DNA of 64,000 nucleotides from Ditylenchus dipsaci (GCA_004194705.1 SADC01000435.1:107059-171058); one strand, 5' to 3'. Positions 12,071 through 25,700 are shown, counted from the first letter of the stretch. Notes: generated by a model from the sequence alone, not told the origin. Numbers and translations are program-made.

Positions 12071-12478
12071 GTACAAAAGCCGTACGGTTTTTGTATGGTT
12101 ACCAGAACTAATGATTTATGAATAGTATTTTTAACATGTAAAAATGACCCCAGGGGCCTATCAGACTATTTGAAAAATGAAAAATTTTCATGAAAAATTG
12201 AAAAAATGAAAATGAACATTGAAAATGAAAATTCTGAAGCTGACTATTGAAAAATTGAAAATGAAAAGTGAAATGAAAAGTGAAAGATTTCCACTTTTCA
12301 AGCAGACTAAGCATTTTTCAATTTTTCATTTTCACTGAAAATTTTCATTTTGCGCATTGTATTTTTGGGCTGTAGGGGCTGTTTGGGGGCTGTACCGAAA
12401 AAGGTAAGAAATATTTGGTAAAAGGCACATTTGGTAAAAAAACTTTTTGGTAAAGGAACATTTGGTAAAATCAAAAAA

Positions 12479-12798
12479 CACCAAGTGGTCGTCCACTTGG
12501 ATCAAAAATTCTTTTTTTCACGTTTTCGGGTTCCAAAACAGCTTTTCTGCACTAATTCGAGCATCCTGAAGATGGTTTGACAGTGGTAAAATCACGTTTT
12601 ACCGAGAAATTTTTGAGTTATTGCTAACGATTGATTTTGATAAATCAACAATTAGCATATAACTTAAAAATTTCTTTGGTAAAACGTGATTTTACCACTA
12701 TCAAACCATCTTCAGCATACTCGAATCAGTGCAGAAAAAATGTTTTAGATCCTGGAAACGTGAAAAGCATTTTCGATCCAAGTGGACGACCCTTGGTT
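12479..12798. mobile_element. core IV element (CAAGTGGTCGTCCACTTGG), copy 1
   Basis: Inverted repeat with ends ACCAAGTGGTCGTCCACTTG and CCAAGTGGACGACCCTTGG, then ACGTTTTCGGGTTCCAAAAC, GCACTAATTCGAGCAT, CTGAAGATGGTTTGACAGTG and a central dyad near 12640. Other copies lie at 33519-33830, 34018-34325 and 43500-43735, with a fragment at 54955-55015. Confidence 0.75.
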
Positions 12799-12825
12799 TG
12801 GTTCGTCCCTCTGGATGGAGTTCTG

Positions 12826-12975
12826 AGCGATTGTATGTGGTGATGTAGAGCTCGCTGGTTCGAATCCACCTGGGCGCATTACCTTATTTTTTATCATGAT
12901 TTTTGAGTATTTGAGTGTGTAGAAGTCCATACACTCATCACCAAGGTCGCTTGTTCAAACCTCTCTGGGTGCAAT
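12826..12975 (+). repeat. two tandem tRNA-like tails
   Basis: GGTTCGAATCCACCTGGGCG (12853-12872) and CTTGTTCAAACCTCTCTGGG (12950-12969) both look like T-arm plus acceptor end of the same tRNA-derived family, about 95 bp apart. Confidence 0.45.
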
Positions 12976-13269
12976 AGCTTTAAGTAGAGGACCTCGATTC
13001 ATGTCCAGGTACTAGGTGTAACGGGGTTCGGAGAGCATAAAGTGCTTTTAGATGATTGGGAAAACGTCTATGTCCTCCGAAAACGGTGTCTCTGGGACCA
13101 AAACAGCCAGTAAGATCTATGACCAAAAACAAGAACTCTATGACCAAAAAAATATACCACCCGAAAATATCCACGGAAAAAAGTGCTTTACCAAAAAGTT
13201 TTCTTACCACATGTGCCTTTACCAAAAGAAATTTTACAGATGTGCCTTTTAGTTAAAACACCTCGAACG

Positions 13270-13345
13270 AATAGCACCATTTTCACTGCTGTTATCACTG
13301 TCGCTTGCAGACATCGCCTGAAGTAGAAGCAAATAAAGCAATTTA
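13270..13345 (-). CDS. possible mini-ORF or first exon, 21 aa
   Basis: The minus strand reads ATG then MSASDSDNSSENGAIRS and ends at TAA; a GT follows the Asn-codon base and could be a donor. It lies in the centre of the nested palindromes. It is the weakest of the palindrome-borne small ORFs; composition is coding-like but nothing more can be said. Confidence 0.15.
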
Positions 13346-14204
13346 CTACTTGTTCTATCACAAAAAACACAAAATCTGAGCCCAAAATCGTGTTCAGCGC
13401 ATAAAAATAGCCCCAGAATTAAGCTATGTAAAATTCTGAAAAATTGATGACGTGATGACCGGTCATCAATTTTTTATGAAAAATTGAAAAAATTTTCACT
13501 TTTCATTTTTCAATTTTTCAATAGTCTGCTTGAAAATGAAAAAATTTTCAATTTTTCTTTTCACTTTTCATTTTCAATTTTCGAATATTAGTCTGCTTGA
13601 GAATTTTCACTTTTCAAATTTTCATTTTCAATTTTTCATTTTCACTTTTCAAATAGTCTGTTAGGCCCCAGAACAATGCTTTAAAACATTTTCAAATTTT
13701 GAAAAAAACAACGGATGGCCAAGGCAATTTTTCGGTACCAATTTGGTACGGATGCGCGCATCAATGGATTAAGGTATATATGAACTCAAAAAAACGTAAG
13801 ATTTTGAGTTAGTAAAAAGTTGTCGTCTTGTAGAAACTTTAGCATTTTCTCGCAAAATAGTGACAGGACGTACTGAATTCTTAAATTGTATGTGTGAATT
13901 ATGAGTTTCGCTCAAAAATTGGAGTAACGTTATTCACAGCTACTATACAGGTCACATACCCATTCTACTGGCTTTCCTAACCACTTTCTTGGCACACCTA
14001 AAACGGTACTTGTTGCACTTGGGGCCTTTTTTTGGTTAACTGTAAAATATGGTTTAATAGTCTTCTAAGCAATTTTATACGTCAGAAACGATAAAAAAAG
14101 TTGTTTCCTAACAATTCCGCACTAAAATGAAGTTCTCAAAAAAAATGGTTACCAAAGTTGACCGACTGCCTTGGTCCCCTAAGGTAAAATGTCTTATATT
14201 CAGG

Positions 14205-14520
14205 TATCCTACCACTTTTTGGTCACTGGAGCTGGGCAAAAAGAGTCTTTAAAGGGCATGCCCACGCTAATAAGAGGTGGGCCCGGGAATTCAAAAATTT
14301 TTCCTAATCATTGCTTCTGTACGGATTTTTCAACTTGGTTTCTAACAAAACGAGGCCTAGAATTCAATTTTAGGTATGGTTTTGTTAGAAACCAAGTTGA
14401 AAAATCCGTTACAGAAGTTCGATGATTGGAAAAAATTTGAATTCCCGGGCACCACCTCTTATTAGCGTGGCATGCCCTTTAATGCATTTATGATCAAGAG
14501 TCTTGCTCGGAATCATGTCA
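14205..14520 (+). mobile_element. core I element, copy 1, interrupted
   Basis: The left part GGTCACTGGAGCTGGGCAAA and right part TGATCAAGAGTCTTGCTCGG match the copies at 40.2, 53.6 and 61.6 kb, but are separated by a TTAA-type MITE. The GC-rich hairpin of the other copies is missing or lies beyond a deletion. Confidence 0.65.
14249..14482. mobile_element. TTAA-type MITE, copy 1
   Basis: Palindrome bounded by TTAA with ends AAAGGGCATGCCCACGCTAA and its complement. The interior is a long hairpin (GGTTTCTAACAAAACGAGGC / GGTTTTGTTAGAAACCAAG). The TTAA target suggests piggyBac-like mobilisation (inference). A near-identical copy is at 31451-31689. Confidence 0.8.
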
Positions 14521-14594
14521 AGGTAACTTTTTTTTTGAAAACTTCACTTTTTAGTGCGAAAATTGTTAGGAACAACTTTTTTTATCGTTTCTAG

Positions 14595-15093
14595 TAGGGT
14601 AGACGCGGTCAGGTAATTTGGCTCAACCCGGTTCTCGGGTACCCGGGTTTCCACGGACCCGGTTCTCGGTTCGGGTAGCATTTCACCGGTCGGGTACAAC
14701 GGGTATGCGCGTAATGGCTACTTATAGCCCATAGTGATAAAAAACATATCACATGTATTTATTGTACGATAAACAACCAAGCAGCACCAACAAATCAAAC
14801 AAAATCAAATATCATCATTTTCAATTTTCCGTTTACAATACGATCCTTTCGAAACAATCTTTGACAAACTTCAAGCAAATTTTTAAACTTTAAACTTAAA
14901 TTAAGCTTTCAAATTGAAGGTTTTAAATTTTCTGAGCAATCATATTCAATGTTATTTGGAACCGTAACCGGTCGGTTCCTGGACCGGTTCTCGTTCTTCC
15001 GGTTCCTGGACACCCGGTTCTTGGTTCGGGTGATTTTGCCGAAATGCCTTCGTTTTGGTTCCAGGTTCGGATACCCAACCGCGTCCTACCCTA
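14595..15093. mobile_element. hAT-type MITE with exact 8-bp target duplication
   Basis: Termini TAGGGTAGACGCGGT and ACCGCGTCCTACCCTA are flanked by identical GTTTCTAG (14587-14594 and 15094-15101). An 8-bp duplication and TAGGG termini fit the hAT superfamily. The interior repeats CCCGGTTCTCGGGTACCCGG-like and ACCGGTTCTCGTTCTTCCGG-like sequence. There is no transposase ORF. Confidence 0.85.
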
Positions 15094-15190
15094 GTTTCTA
15101 GCGTATAAAAATTACTTAGGAGACGTTTTAACCATATTTACAGTTAACCAGAAAAGGGTCCCCAAGTGCACAAGTGCCCCTAAACCTCCT

Positions 15191-16757
15191 CCCGGCAATC
15201 CTACCTACGCTTTTGATACCTCTAGTTACCCTCCTTGATGGTTCCGAAGAAAAATTCTTACATAGGTTTGCGAAATTGGCAGAAAATCGGGTTTGAACCC
15301 AAACATCCACCAAAAATCCAGGCTATCATTACAATTTGGAGGGAAAAAACATTTTTTTAACCAAGTTCAATAATATGTATTGGTGCTTAAAAGAGAGCTA
15401 AGATGTGAACTTGAGTGTTCCAGAAAGATATCTGAAATAAATTTGCAAAAAGCGGCTCAACATTGGGTTGTAAAGCAAGAAATTCAGAAAAAGTTTGACG
15501 AAGTCAGTCCAAATACTATATAGGATTTAATATTATAATTTCGACCCATAAACATGGTGTGAATAACACGCCATTAACATGCCTGTAATTTGCAGTTGAG
15601 GGGGCTGCACTGTTATTGATATGAGAGACAGTCAACAGTGGTGAACAATCCTAATTTATGCCGTTAATCCGCCTATACAAGTTGGACAATTGAACACAGT
15701 CAAACACTTTTATCACCAAATAATTTTAGAAACTTAATTTTGTTTTCAGCTAGACGAATTAATACTAATAGTGCTATCATGTAAGTGTTTTGAAAGCTCA
15801 AAATTGTTTCAAACAAATTCGTCCAAATACTTGATTTAGATGGCATTTTTTCGCTAAAAATAGCAATAAACACTGGATAAATGACTTTTCGGCCTTCCAA
15901 AAATGGTCAAAATGTCTTTTTTTAACCCAAATGTCCTTTTCAATTTTTTCGAGATCGAAGCCTTGCTTAAACGTGTGTCCTTATAAAAGCAATTCTTGTT
16001 TAATTTATGTCTCACGTACTTCTTCGTCCAAATTTTTTTTCGCCCTTGTGAAATTTTTAAAGAAAAACAACTATTTTGAAATTTTACCATTGGAGTGTGA
16101 AAAAATAGTTGTGCCTTGAATCTAGCTAGCTTTAAAGGGCAAAGCACAGGCCGTATAAGTCAAATGTTAGGTCATTGGGCCATACAAAGAGCTACCAGGA
16201 ACTCTTTAAAGCTGTTTTTTCAAAGCTTATTATTATAGCTCTTTGACTTATGATGCCATAAGAGGTGAAAATTCTGAAAGGTATTATTTGTATTTTAACT
16301 TTTACAATCGGGTGTGACTGTGATAAAAATTATGTTCAAAATATTGTTTTATTTTCATACCAGCCACCCTCTCAAAAGTTCAACAAATAAGCTCAACTTT
16401 CAGAGTTCAAAGCAATCCAGGCTTGTTTGAACAACTATTTAAGTTTGCGCAAACAAATCGCTCACAATTAAAGGAAGGCGAAAAAGCGGAAGCAACCGAA
16501 AAAAGGTTGAGCTTTTTTTCCACTTCTGCCTCACTCGTTCAACACAGGTCTCTAATAGCCAGCTTATTTCATAGACTTTCTTAAAAACTATTTTGTTTAA
16601 AAAATAGGGTCTGTCACTGATGAGATTCGAAATAATTATTATATTTACAACACCTACCAGTCTGGCCATCAGGCTAGTCAAACCTTGTCATTATTTTAAT
16701 TAAAGTATTAACGGCCTTCTTTCTTTCTGTTCCCAAAACAAATGGTGAATTTCCCAG
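15191..16757. other. spacer with no recognised feature
   Basis: 1.6 kb of AT-rich sequence upstream of the first visible MATH exon of gene B. Upstream exons of that gene must lie here or further left, since exon 16758 begins at an acceptor, but I cannot identify one. Confidence 0.35.
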
Positions 16758-19700
16758 TTTGCAGAGTCAAAATGTCCAGCCCTCGACCGACCTGGCCCAC
16801 CTCTATTTTTACTACTATGAATGGAGGAATCCAGCCAATGCAATCCCCGAATTCACCATCCACTCCGCAAGAGAACAAATGTTTAGGATTTCGGTATGTA
16901 TGGCCAGTCAAGGTGACCACTCGCCAGCTGAGTCCCAATGAGGCTGTGATCCTGCAGATTTCCCAAATTGCTACTGTTCATGATCATGTCTCTTTTCAAT
17001 GGACTTTGAAAATGCATGGAACTGCGGATGTATGGAGCTACCACATTTACTTTTTGTCAATCTTAACTCACTTTTTCCAGGTTGATGACGACGAAACTTG
17101 TGAAGACCAATCACTAGACGAAGAAACTGAAAAACCATCAGAAACCAAAGATGCCGACTATGTGGCTATATCCTTATACTACGTGGATGGTCCTGTAACT
17201 ACTGCTGAGTTAAAGGCCAAAGTCAAAATTGTAGGCGAGAAGAAAAACGGTACTCTTTGTGATCCTGAGGAACTCAACGGTGTTGAGGAAAGTGAGTCTT
17301 AACCAGCTTAGAAACGAGACTTGTAGTTACAAAGAATTAGTTTGATTGCTGAAATTTGAATTTAAAACAAATTGAAGTTTCGGATTTTTTACTTGGCTAC
17401 CGAATACAAAAAATCATAATTTTCCGTTAAAAATGATTTGACATCATTAAAATTGGTCTAAAAGTTGTTAAAAAATGAAACTGCAAAATGATTTAGCGGG
17501 AGTTCAAAAGTGTTATACATTTCTTTAAAACAGCTATTCTGCAGGAAAAACATTGATTGCAACTAGAGGCAGAGAGTGTGAAATAGCATTCACAGACCGA
17601 GCCCACCTTTCCAAATACATCAAAGAACATTTGGGAAGTGTCATTCGACTTTCTCTACTTCTAGAAATGGACTCTTCACTGTTCAGAACGGATGCTTACC
17701 TGAATGCTGTGTCACCCACCCCAATCCACTCATTTCTGACAGCCAATTACAGGGCCAGATGCAGCAGTAAGGTCTGGAAAAGAAGGTCTAGACAATCCAT
17801 CAAGAGTGGGTTAAATTTAAAAATAAGATTTTTAAGAAATTTATCAAAAAATGAGAATTTACGACTCTAGCAGTCCCCCCCCCTCCCGAAAAAGAAAAAA
17901 GAGATAGAAGATACCTAAGACCGGATCGAAGGGTGACAGCATCAACCAAAAAGATACATACGTATGTTTAATACACATTTCAAGACATATATTAGACAAA
18001 AAATGGTTCAAATTGCTTTTAGAAAGAGTTGGTTGAAGGGGCATGCCCGTGCCCGACACGGAGAAAAGGCAGGGACCAGCACTTTTTTCTTCTCTATCAA
18101 GTTTTACATGCGTTCTTATCCAGATTTTTTAAGTTTTCTGCCTAGTTTTTAAAACTAGTTTAAATATAGTTTTTGACGCAAAATGAGTGTAACTTGAAAT
18201 GATCCAAAAGAATTGCTGGTCCCCGCCTTAACTTTTTGAAACGCACGGGCATGCCCCTTTAAATAAAAAAGGACAAAATCAATATGTTTCCTTGCTAAAT
18301 AACGAGTTTTGGAAAAAATACTTTCTTTCCGACCCCAAAATCTTTTTTTGGAACATATGTACTTTTTTCAAATTCTCATTCCCATCCTTGCTTTAAGCCT
18401 AAGTCCTGAGCCTAAACTAGTGTTCCAAAGGTAGATACAGCGATTTTATGGAGGTAGGGTTTTTAAGGGGGGGGTGGTATTCGCTACTAGCGCCAAATTT
18501 TCAACTCTATTAACCTTCATCGAAATCCTTGCAATTTTTGAGACTAGACTATCAAAACAGACTTAACAAAAAACTTTAAAACGGCATAAAAAAGTGTCAG
18601 ACCTTAGGCGGGGAACGAACTTTGGGGTGCCCTCTATTTAACTAAATTCTATAGTTTATATAGTCCTAGTCAAATCTCGGTCACTCTGTTCAATTCTCAA
18701 AATCTTGACCTGAATGTAAAAAACTTGCGTCCCCGAATTTCCGTTTAGTTAGTTTTGAGCTGACTGAATTTTGATAAACAGTTTCAGTCTTGGTCTCACC
18801 TAGCTAGACTATCACGACTTTATTTCGAAAAATCCTATCTTGCAGTCATTTTCGAAGATCTTTTTATGCCTCTATTTTCTTAAACAACCCGCTTAGCTCG
18901 AGTATTCTATCAAGTTTATTTCATATCATTCCACAAATCTATATGAATTTCTTTTTATAAACCGGTTGGAGATAATTATTTTCTGTCGATCCACTTATCT
19001 CAAATGTCTTGATTCCATCTGTATCATCAGAATCTTGACACCACCCCTTCCTGTGAATCCCCTTCTATGCTTTCAATGGAATCTGATTCTGAACTAGACA
19101 CATCTAATGGAACGCTCTCTGAACTGTCTTCTGACTCAACTTCAGAAGAATCTGGCTCCATTTCAGTTGTCTCTACTTTGATAACCATCCTGAGCCCTAA
19201 GTCTTTTGCGTGGAGCATTTCTGAGCAGCACCAAGTAGCCTTCTTCGGTCTGCTTTTTTCTCTTCTTGGAACTTTTCTTTTGGCTATTTTTATTGAAGGT
19301 CTTGCCCATGCACTTGGGACAGTTATAAATGGAGCATATTTTGGTGTAATCTCCTTTGGAGGCATCTGACGCTGAGCCAATTACGTTCTGAAAAACTTTT
19401 GTAGGAAACCTTTTGACAAGCATATCTAATTCAATAGACAAGGCTTGCTACTAAAAATGTTGGAAAGCCTTAAAATTGACTTAGCTCATAGATTTCTATT
19501 GAGCGAAAAAGGTATAAAATGCCATTCAAAAGCCTTGTTTTTTTATTCGTAGAATAGCACCCTAACCATACCTTATTTCGTACAGAAATGAAAAAATCCA
19601 ACACAGTAAATTATTACGAAATCATCAAGATTCAACACAGCAAAATTCAGTCATGGTACCCAGAAAAATTAAAATTTGGGTGTTTCAAATCGAAAGTTTA

Positions 19701-22700
19701 AATGAAGCAAACCTGAAAAGACTTCTTCCTTGTTTCCATAGTTATGCCGCCCTACTGAATGCATCCTTCTTGTAGTGCATCACACTTTTGTAGTCGTATT
19801 TGACATTGTAGGTGGAGGAAGCATATTCAGGCACTTTCTCAAACTGCGATGCCGTACCTATAAAATCTATTTATAAAGCGGTTTTATAAATTTTTCTGAC
19901 TGACCTCTAACAATATTTTCATAATGCACTTTGATGTATTTGTCCCTGTCGTAGCGCATTTGCTCGTGCCACAGACCAGCTACATGCAAAAGCTCATGAA
20001 TAACAGTAGGGAAAACAAGACAAAGTAGCCATTGATTTGTTTCCAACATTAACACATTCCTGCCTGAGAATCTTCCAACTGTGGTATAGCATCTGAATAA
20101 AATTTGATAGAAATTATTCAAAACTTTGGAAGTCAGAAAAAAGAAGGAAAACAAATTCATTTGTATGGTAGCCAAAAGCAACCAACCGCACCGAAATCGA
20201 TCAGGCAAAAACTTTTGTACTCCGAATTTTTCAGTTACCGTATTCACTCTTAACTTTTAACTCCCCACCCTCTAGTAACTCCCCACCCTCTAATAAGTCC
20301 CCACCCTAGGGACCCCATATCTCAGCCTAAAGCAAACATTTTACGAATCTGTTCTTTGCGTTTTCTTAGTTATTACTAGATTACTAATTCCAGTTTTCAA
20401 ACTGTTGTTTGAGCACCCGTAAATCTCAAAATCGACCACGAAATTTTCCGATTTTCAGGGTTGAAAATAACTCCCCATGGGAGTTAATAGAGTGAATACG
20501 ATAGAGTAAGTTTTTGACCACAATAATTTTTTTTCGTTAAAAGGGCCATTCCCCGCTAATAAGAAGGTGCCCGGGAGTGCTTTCAAATAAAAGTGCTTCC
20601 AAATGAGAATAAACTCGCCGCCTAGTAACATTTTTCTTAAAAATAGGTTAACGAACCATACAAAAGTGTGTGACGGACCTCTCTGTCACAACAATACTAT
20701 AAAGAGATCGCATTAGATCATGTTTGTCATGGTTAATTTTTTTACCAATTTCAGCATTTAAAAAAACTGACCCCTCTCCCCTTCTGTTCTGAATGTCCCA
20801 CAAAATCATTTTGTGCCTGCCTTTGACTGAACTTCTCTTTTGGAACTTCAAGCAGGGTATTTTTCGAAATCTTCTTCATCGCCTTTTGGATCATTTTTTT
20901 TGAGAGCTATCTACAAATACTACTTTATACTCCTACTTATAATTGTTCCCTTTAAAAAGGACTACCCACCAAATTTTCCAGTGATCTCATACGGAATTAT
21001 GTAAATGTCCTTTAGAGCCTTTATTTTTGTCCCATTTGTTTTTGGCATTAGACTTGAGAGCATTTCTCAGTATACCAGTTTTGTCAATCTCTATAGACTT
21101 CACTGTATGAGCTACCCCACAACTGCTTGATGTCACCATTTTTGCCATTTAGCTGTTGGTCTATTCAATTATGATGGGCTAAAATAGACTGAGAACAGAC
21201 TGAAGTAAGGGTGATTCAATATTTGCTCCCGATAAAATTCTGGCCATATCTTTATGAATTTACCGTATTATGACTTGTTGTTCAAAAAAAAGCAGTGGGC
21301 AAAAAATCCAGCGGTGTCAAAAATAATTTTGCATTTTTACAACAATAAAAAACAGCAACATTAACATAAATATATGTTTTCGCACAAAAACAACCAATAT
21401 CAAAATTAAATTTTCGTTGTCTGTATAGCATAAATTCCATCTCACCAACCTTGGCTAGAACTCCGAACAATAAAAAAGCCGTAAACTGCAGAATAAGTAG
21501 CATCCAAGTTGAAATAAGTGTAGCAAGCATTGAAAATTTTTTAAAAAGTGTAAATACACTATCCTTAATACCCAACAAAGATTGATTTCAGTTGAAATGG
21601 AGGTGAACTAATTTAATAAAATATCGAGCATATGATTCACACACCTTTAGTAAAGCTAAATTAAAACTGACTAAAAAGCGGAAATTATTTAGCTAAACTC
21701 AGAGCCTAACCTGTGCTAGGGTGTTGACTCAGTCTAATGAACAAACTATTTGACTTTTGGGTCATTTAGTGTATGTGGTGATAGAATTTTTTTAGTGTGT
21801 GAGTCTCGAAAAGTTACCGAAGCGAATATTTTTGATATACCAGCTAGACAATACAATTAATTGATCATTTCAAAATTTGGATATTTACTGAAAACTATGA
21901 CTACTAGAAATTATGCATAGTTTCTTGCTAAAAAGATGGCGAATCTTTAGAAAAACAAGCTTTTTATGGCTAACCAAAAACATGATTTCAGCATAATTTA
22001 ATGAATCTCTATCAAAATTTCTATCAAATCTGTTAGGACGCCAATACAGGAAATTGGAGTTCCTACGAAGACTTGACACAATGAGAGTCACATTTTGAGA
22101 GACTGGACCTTGAGTCGGAAAGTCGATATTTTTGACTGGGTACCCTATTTATAATACACTTTACAACAAGCTGAACACGATGGGGCCGTCAAATTTGATG
22201 CATACATAGTCCATTTTCAAGATATGGACCTCGGAAGTTGGGTACTCGGGGAGGTCCTGAATGCATGGGTGTCTAGCGCATTTTCTTTTGCAGAAGGGTC
22301 ATTTCTTACTCTCACCCCAACTCATTATACATCATTAGATAGCCAAGTGAGTAAGCTTTCTAATGGGTTATTTACATGTGCAGTGTTTATTTTTTTAGTA
22401 TTGTCAGCATTTTAATGCAAAAGAACCTATTTCAGCTTTTAGGATTTTTCGTCGAAATTCGCTCCTTACTGAATTAATCCAAGCCAATACCGTGAAAAAA
22501 AAATATATATATCAGGGGTCGTATTCAGGTAGGTTAGTAGAGTTTTGGATCAAGAGTTACTCGTGATCTACTCGACGTGTTTCAGGCGGGCCGAGTGAGT
22601 TCAAAGATCAAGAGTAACTTTTGATTTACTGCCTCTACTAACCTACCTGAATACCACCCCAGGAGATAGCTCTTTTCCTACGCTACAAAACAATTTTCAA

Positions 22701-25700
22701 AAGACTAAAGTTGATTTCACGCACCAAAATACTGATTTTCCGCAGTAAATTACTGATTTCCCGCAGTAACTACATAAACAAGAGTATTTCTCAGTGTTTT
22801 CTAAATTGTAAAATTTATCTTTTTGGATCAACATGTAGCCCTGAATTTCTAGTTTCTAATGAGCTATCAACTGGCTCAATGTGTTTAAAAAATTTGAGGA
22901 ACATGCATCTTTAGGAAACTACTGCGCGTTTTTCAAAACCATTGGTGCTCTCACTTTCACACATCGCATTGAGCCGTTCGATAGCTTATTAGAAACTAGA
23001 GATTCAGGGCTACATGTTAATTCAAAAAAATAAATTTTATAATTTGGAGAACACTGAGAAATACTCTTATTTATGTATTTACTGCGGTGAGTCAGTATTT
23101 TACTGCGGGAAATCAGTATTTTGGTGCGTGTTTTCAGTTACAGCCTTTTCAGAATATCGTTGAAATATGGCGAGCACACAAAATCACGGTCCGTCAAAAT
23201 TTGAATTTATAGCATTAGAGAACTTTCGGGCCAAGACCAATTCCCAAAAAATTATTGATTTCTTTTCCTTATATTTCTGGTCGCAAATTTTTCTTATCGC
23301 TGTGAACATTGTAGTATTTGGTCTCAAAAAATTTGATATATTCTCAGCTTTAGAATCACACCAAACATGCAATAGTGAAAACAATAATAGCGCTAGATTT
23401 GTTGATTTACACTGCCCATAATATTTTTGGAAAAACGACGAGCACTCTTCTCGAGTCCGTAATTTTTTTACCTCTTTTTTATTAAATTTTTTCTATGTTT
23501 AAATGAAAGAGCAGTGTTCTCTTGAAAGTGTCTGTTCTCTTTTTCTCTTGTTTCTTGAAAGAGCAGGTATTGTTCTTGGTTAAAAAATTAGTCAGCATAA
23601 GCTGACTTTCTGGTCTCCATATACTTGAAACCCCGAAAAATAACTACAAGTAGCTCGGAAAAACTGTAAATAGGTCAAATTTTTGTAAAAAATTCACTTG
23701 CGGATAGGAGCAGTTTTTCCAAGTTTTTCCGACAGTTTCGTAAGAAATTTTTTCGTAAGAGCGAATTTTCGTAAGAAACATTTTCGTAACAGCGAATTTT
23801 CCTAATAAGCTCTTTCGTAACGCGGTTTTTCAGTAACATTAGTGATATGTTAAGTTGCTTTTTTTGCTTTTTGATCCTCCCTTGATGTTTCTTATAACTT
23901 TTTGTGATGTTTTGACCAAAAATAGTCAAGAAAAAATAAAACAGTCAGAGGGTGGAATCGAACCACTGGTCAAAAAGTCGATCCCATCAACTTCCTACTG
24001 CACCATGCATGCCAGTTATGGCAAAGACCTATGTGTAGTATATAATATATGAATTCTAGCTCGGAGTTTTTCAGCATGCTTTTGGGTGTTTCTGCTGGTC
24101 TCCTAATGGATGAAAAATCCGGAGGTCAACTAATTATCAAAATTTTCAGTCATATGACCTATGCTTACCAACTTTTGTGCTCTTACAGTTAACAGTCATA
24201 TACTTAACTGTTCGAAGTGTCAAACAGTGACAGAAAGGCCAAAACAAATGAATCACATGAAATCCTGAATGAGAATGATGCAGCAAAGATCCCACAGTCG
24301 CTCCCGTTCAGCTGTTTCGGTGTTTTGCTTCTTAAATTAACAAAAATGTGCTAACAATCAGGTCACAAAATCAACAGTATAATACTCGTTCAACAGTATA
24401 ATACTCGTTTTTGCCCATCGCGTATTTTTTTTGCCTGTAGGTTTTGAATGGCCGTAGAATATCCGTTTTTACCCGTAGATTTCTCTCTTTCTATTTTTTT
24501 CTGCCTGAAGATTTTAAAATTTTGCGGAAATTCAAATTTTATGGTCAGAGAAGGACTTGGTTTGCTCAGAATCCCACCCCAAGGTGACCAAGTTTGTTTT
24601 TGGGAATTTGTTTAAGGGGGAGTAAACTTTTTGCGAAAATTAGATTGCGCGCATCAGAATCCCTTTTCGATGGCTCAATCTCTCAGAATCCGGATTCCGC
24701 CATTTAGAACCAACTTTATTATTAGTTAAGGGTACCTAAATACTAGTTGGTAATAGTTTTAAAGGGTGAGGTATACTTCATACACGCAGTGCCTAAGTCA
24801 CAGGTTCGACTACCACCGGCTGCACACCTTCTTTCTCTCCTTTTATTTACAAGTTTAGTGTCAAAATGATCCTCACACTCTTGACTATCTAACAAGATTA
24901 TAAGAGTATGCTTTTACACCTGCTGAAAATTGTATTCAGGCTGAAGTAGGCTAAATTAAAATGCTAAGTTTTCAGGGTTTTCTTTGATTAGTTACATTGA
25001 AATTTTCTGACTTTTTTTAGAAGTCACACTTTTTATATACCGAAATGTGGCCAAGAATCTAGGCTTTCATTTAAGCTATCAAACAGAAGGAAGTTAGTTT
25101 GAAGTTGAAGCTAAAATTCAAAAAACATCCAACGATTTCCAATTCCATGCACTCCCACCCAGGGTTGTCACCAAAAATTTTGATATTGTTCTGGAACAAA
25201 ATGTAGCCCTGCTTCTTGGCGTTATTTTCAGTATATGACTGTAAATGATCATGTAAATTAAAACTGCTAAAAAATCTCAGTGCCACAATAATACCGAAAT
25301 CCTACTCCTCAAAAATATTTTATCCTTCCTTGTTCAACCTTCGCTAGCTACCTTGTTTTTCTGTATTGATTTTGGTTTGTTAAAATTTTCATCTGATTCA
25401 CCATGAAATTCTAACTCTGAAAAGTCACTAAAAGCGTTGGTGGATAAATAAATAAAATTCGTAGAGGTTCAAGCTATAAAAATTTAATACGGCTCATTGT
25501 GAATTGAGTGCTTCTAAATGGTAGAATTCGGATTTTGAGAGATTGAGCCAATCGCGAAGGAAATCTGTTGCGCGCAATTGAAATTTCGCAAAAAGTTTAC
25601 TCATCCTTAAACAAATTCCCAAAAAACAAACTTGGTCACTTTGGGGTGGGATTCTGAGCAAACCAAGTCCTTTTCTGACCATAAAATTTGAATTTCCGCA

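Larger units (their letters stand above)
12400..13255. mobile_element. Iterated-arm palindrome, GGTAAAAGGCACATTT unit
   Basis: The left arm (12402-12472) has four GGTAAAAGGCACATTT-type units; the right arm (13186-13250) has their complement (ATGTGCCTTTACCAAAAG). The interior holds the core IV element and two tRNA-like tails at 12852-12880 and 12945-12973. Confidence 0.65.
12151..13669. mobile_element. GGGGCCTATC palindrome with (T)GAAAATGAAAA arms
   Basis: Outer inverted repeats CAGGGGCCTATCAGACTATT and AATAGTCTGTTAGGCCCC. The subterminal arms are low-complexity runs of TGAAAATGAAAAGTG on the left and their complement on the right (13450-13650). A related element lies at 47.35-48.0 kb. A second palindrome (12400-13255) and a core IV element (12479-12798) sit inside it, making three nested levels. 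Confidence 0.75.
13985..15190. mobile_element. palindrome with core I at its dyad
   Basis: The left arm (13985-14163) and right arm (14521-14594, resuming 15102-15190) are inverted copies: ACGATAAAAAAAGTTGTTTC / ACAACTTTTTTTATCGTTTC, GTTAACTGTAAAATATGG / CCATATTTACAGTTAACC, and TGCACTTGGGG / CCCCAAGTGCAC. The right arm is split by a hAT-type MITE. Core I (14205-14520) sits at the centre and is itself split by a TTAA-type MITE. Five insertion layers are therefore recorded here. Confidence 0.75.

Noticed and set aside
19067..19369. Plus-strand ORF of 100 aa opposite the last astacin exon
   Set aside because: It is the antisense of an exon that completes the astacin fold (ICSIYNCP) and has no features of its own.
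21282..21578. Hydrophobic minus-strand ORF resembling a membrane protein
   Set aside because: AT-rich composition alone gives Leu/Phe/Ile-rich frames; no splice sites, no family resemblance.
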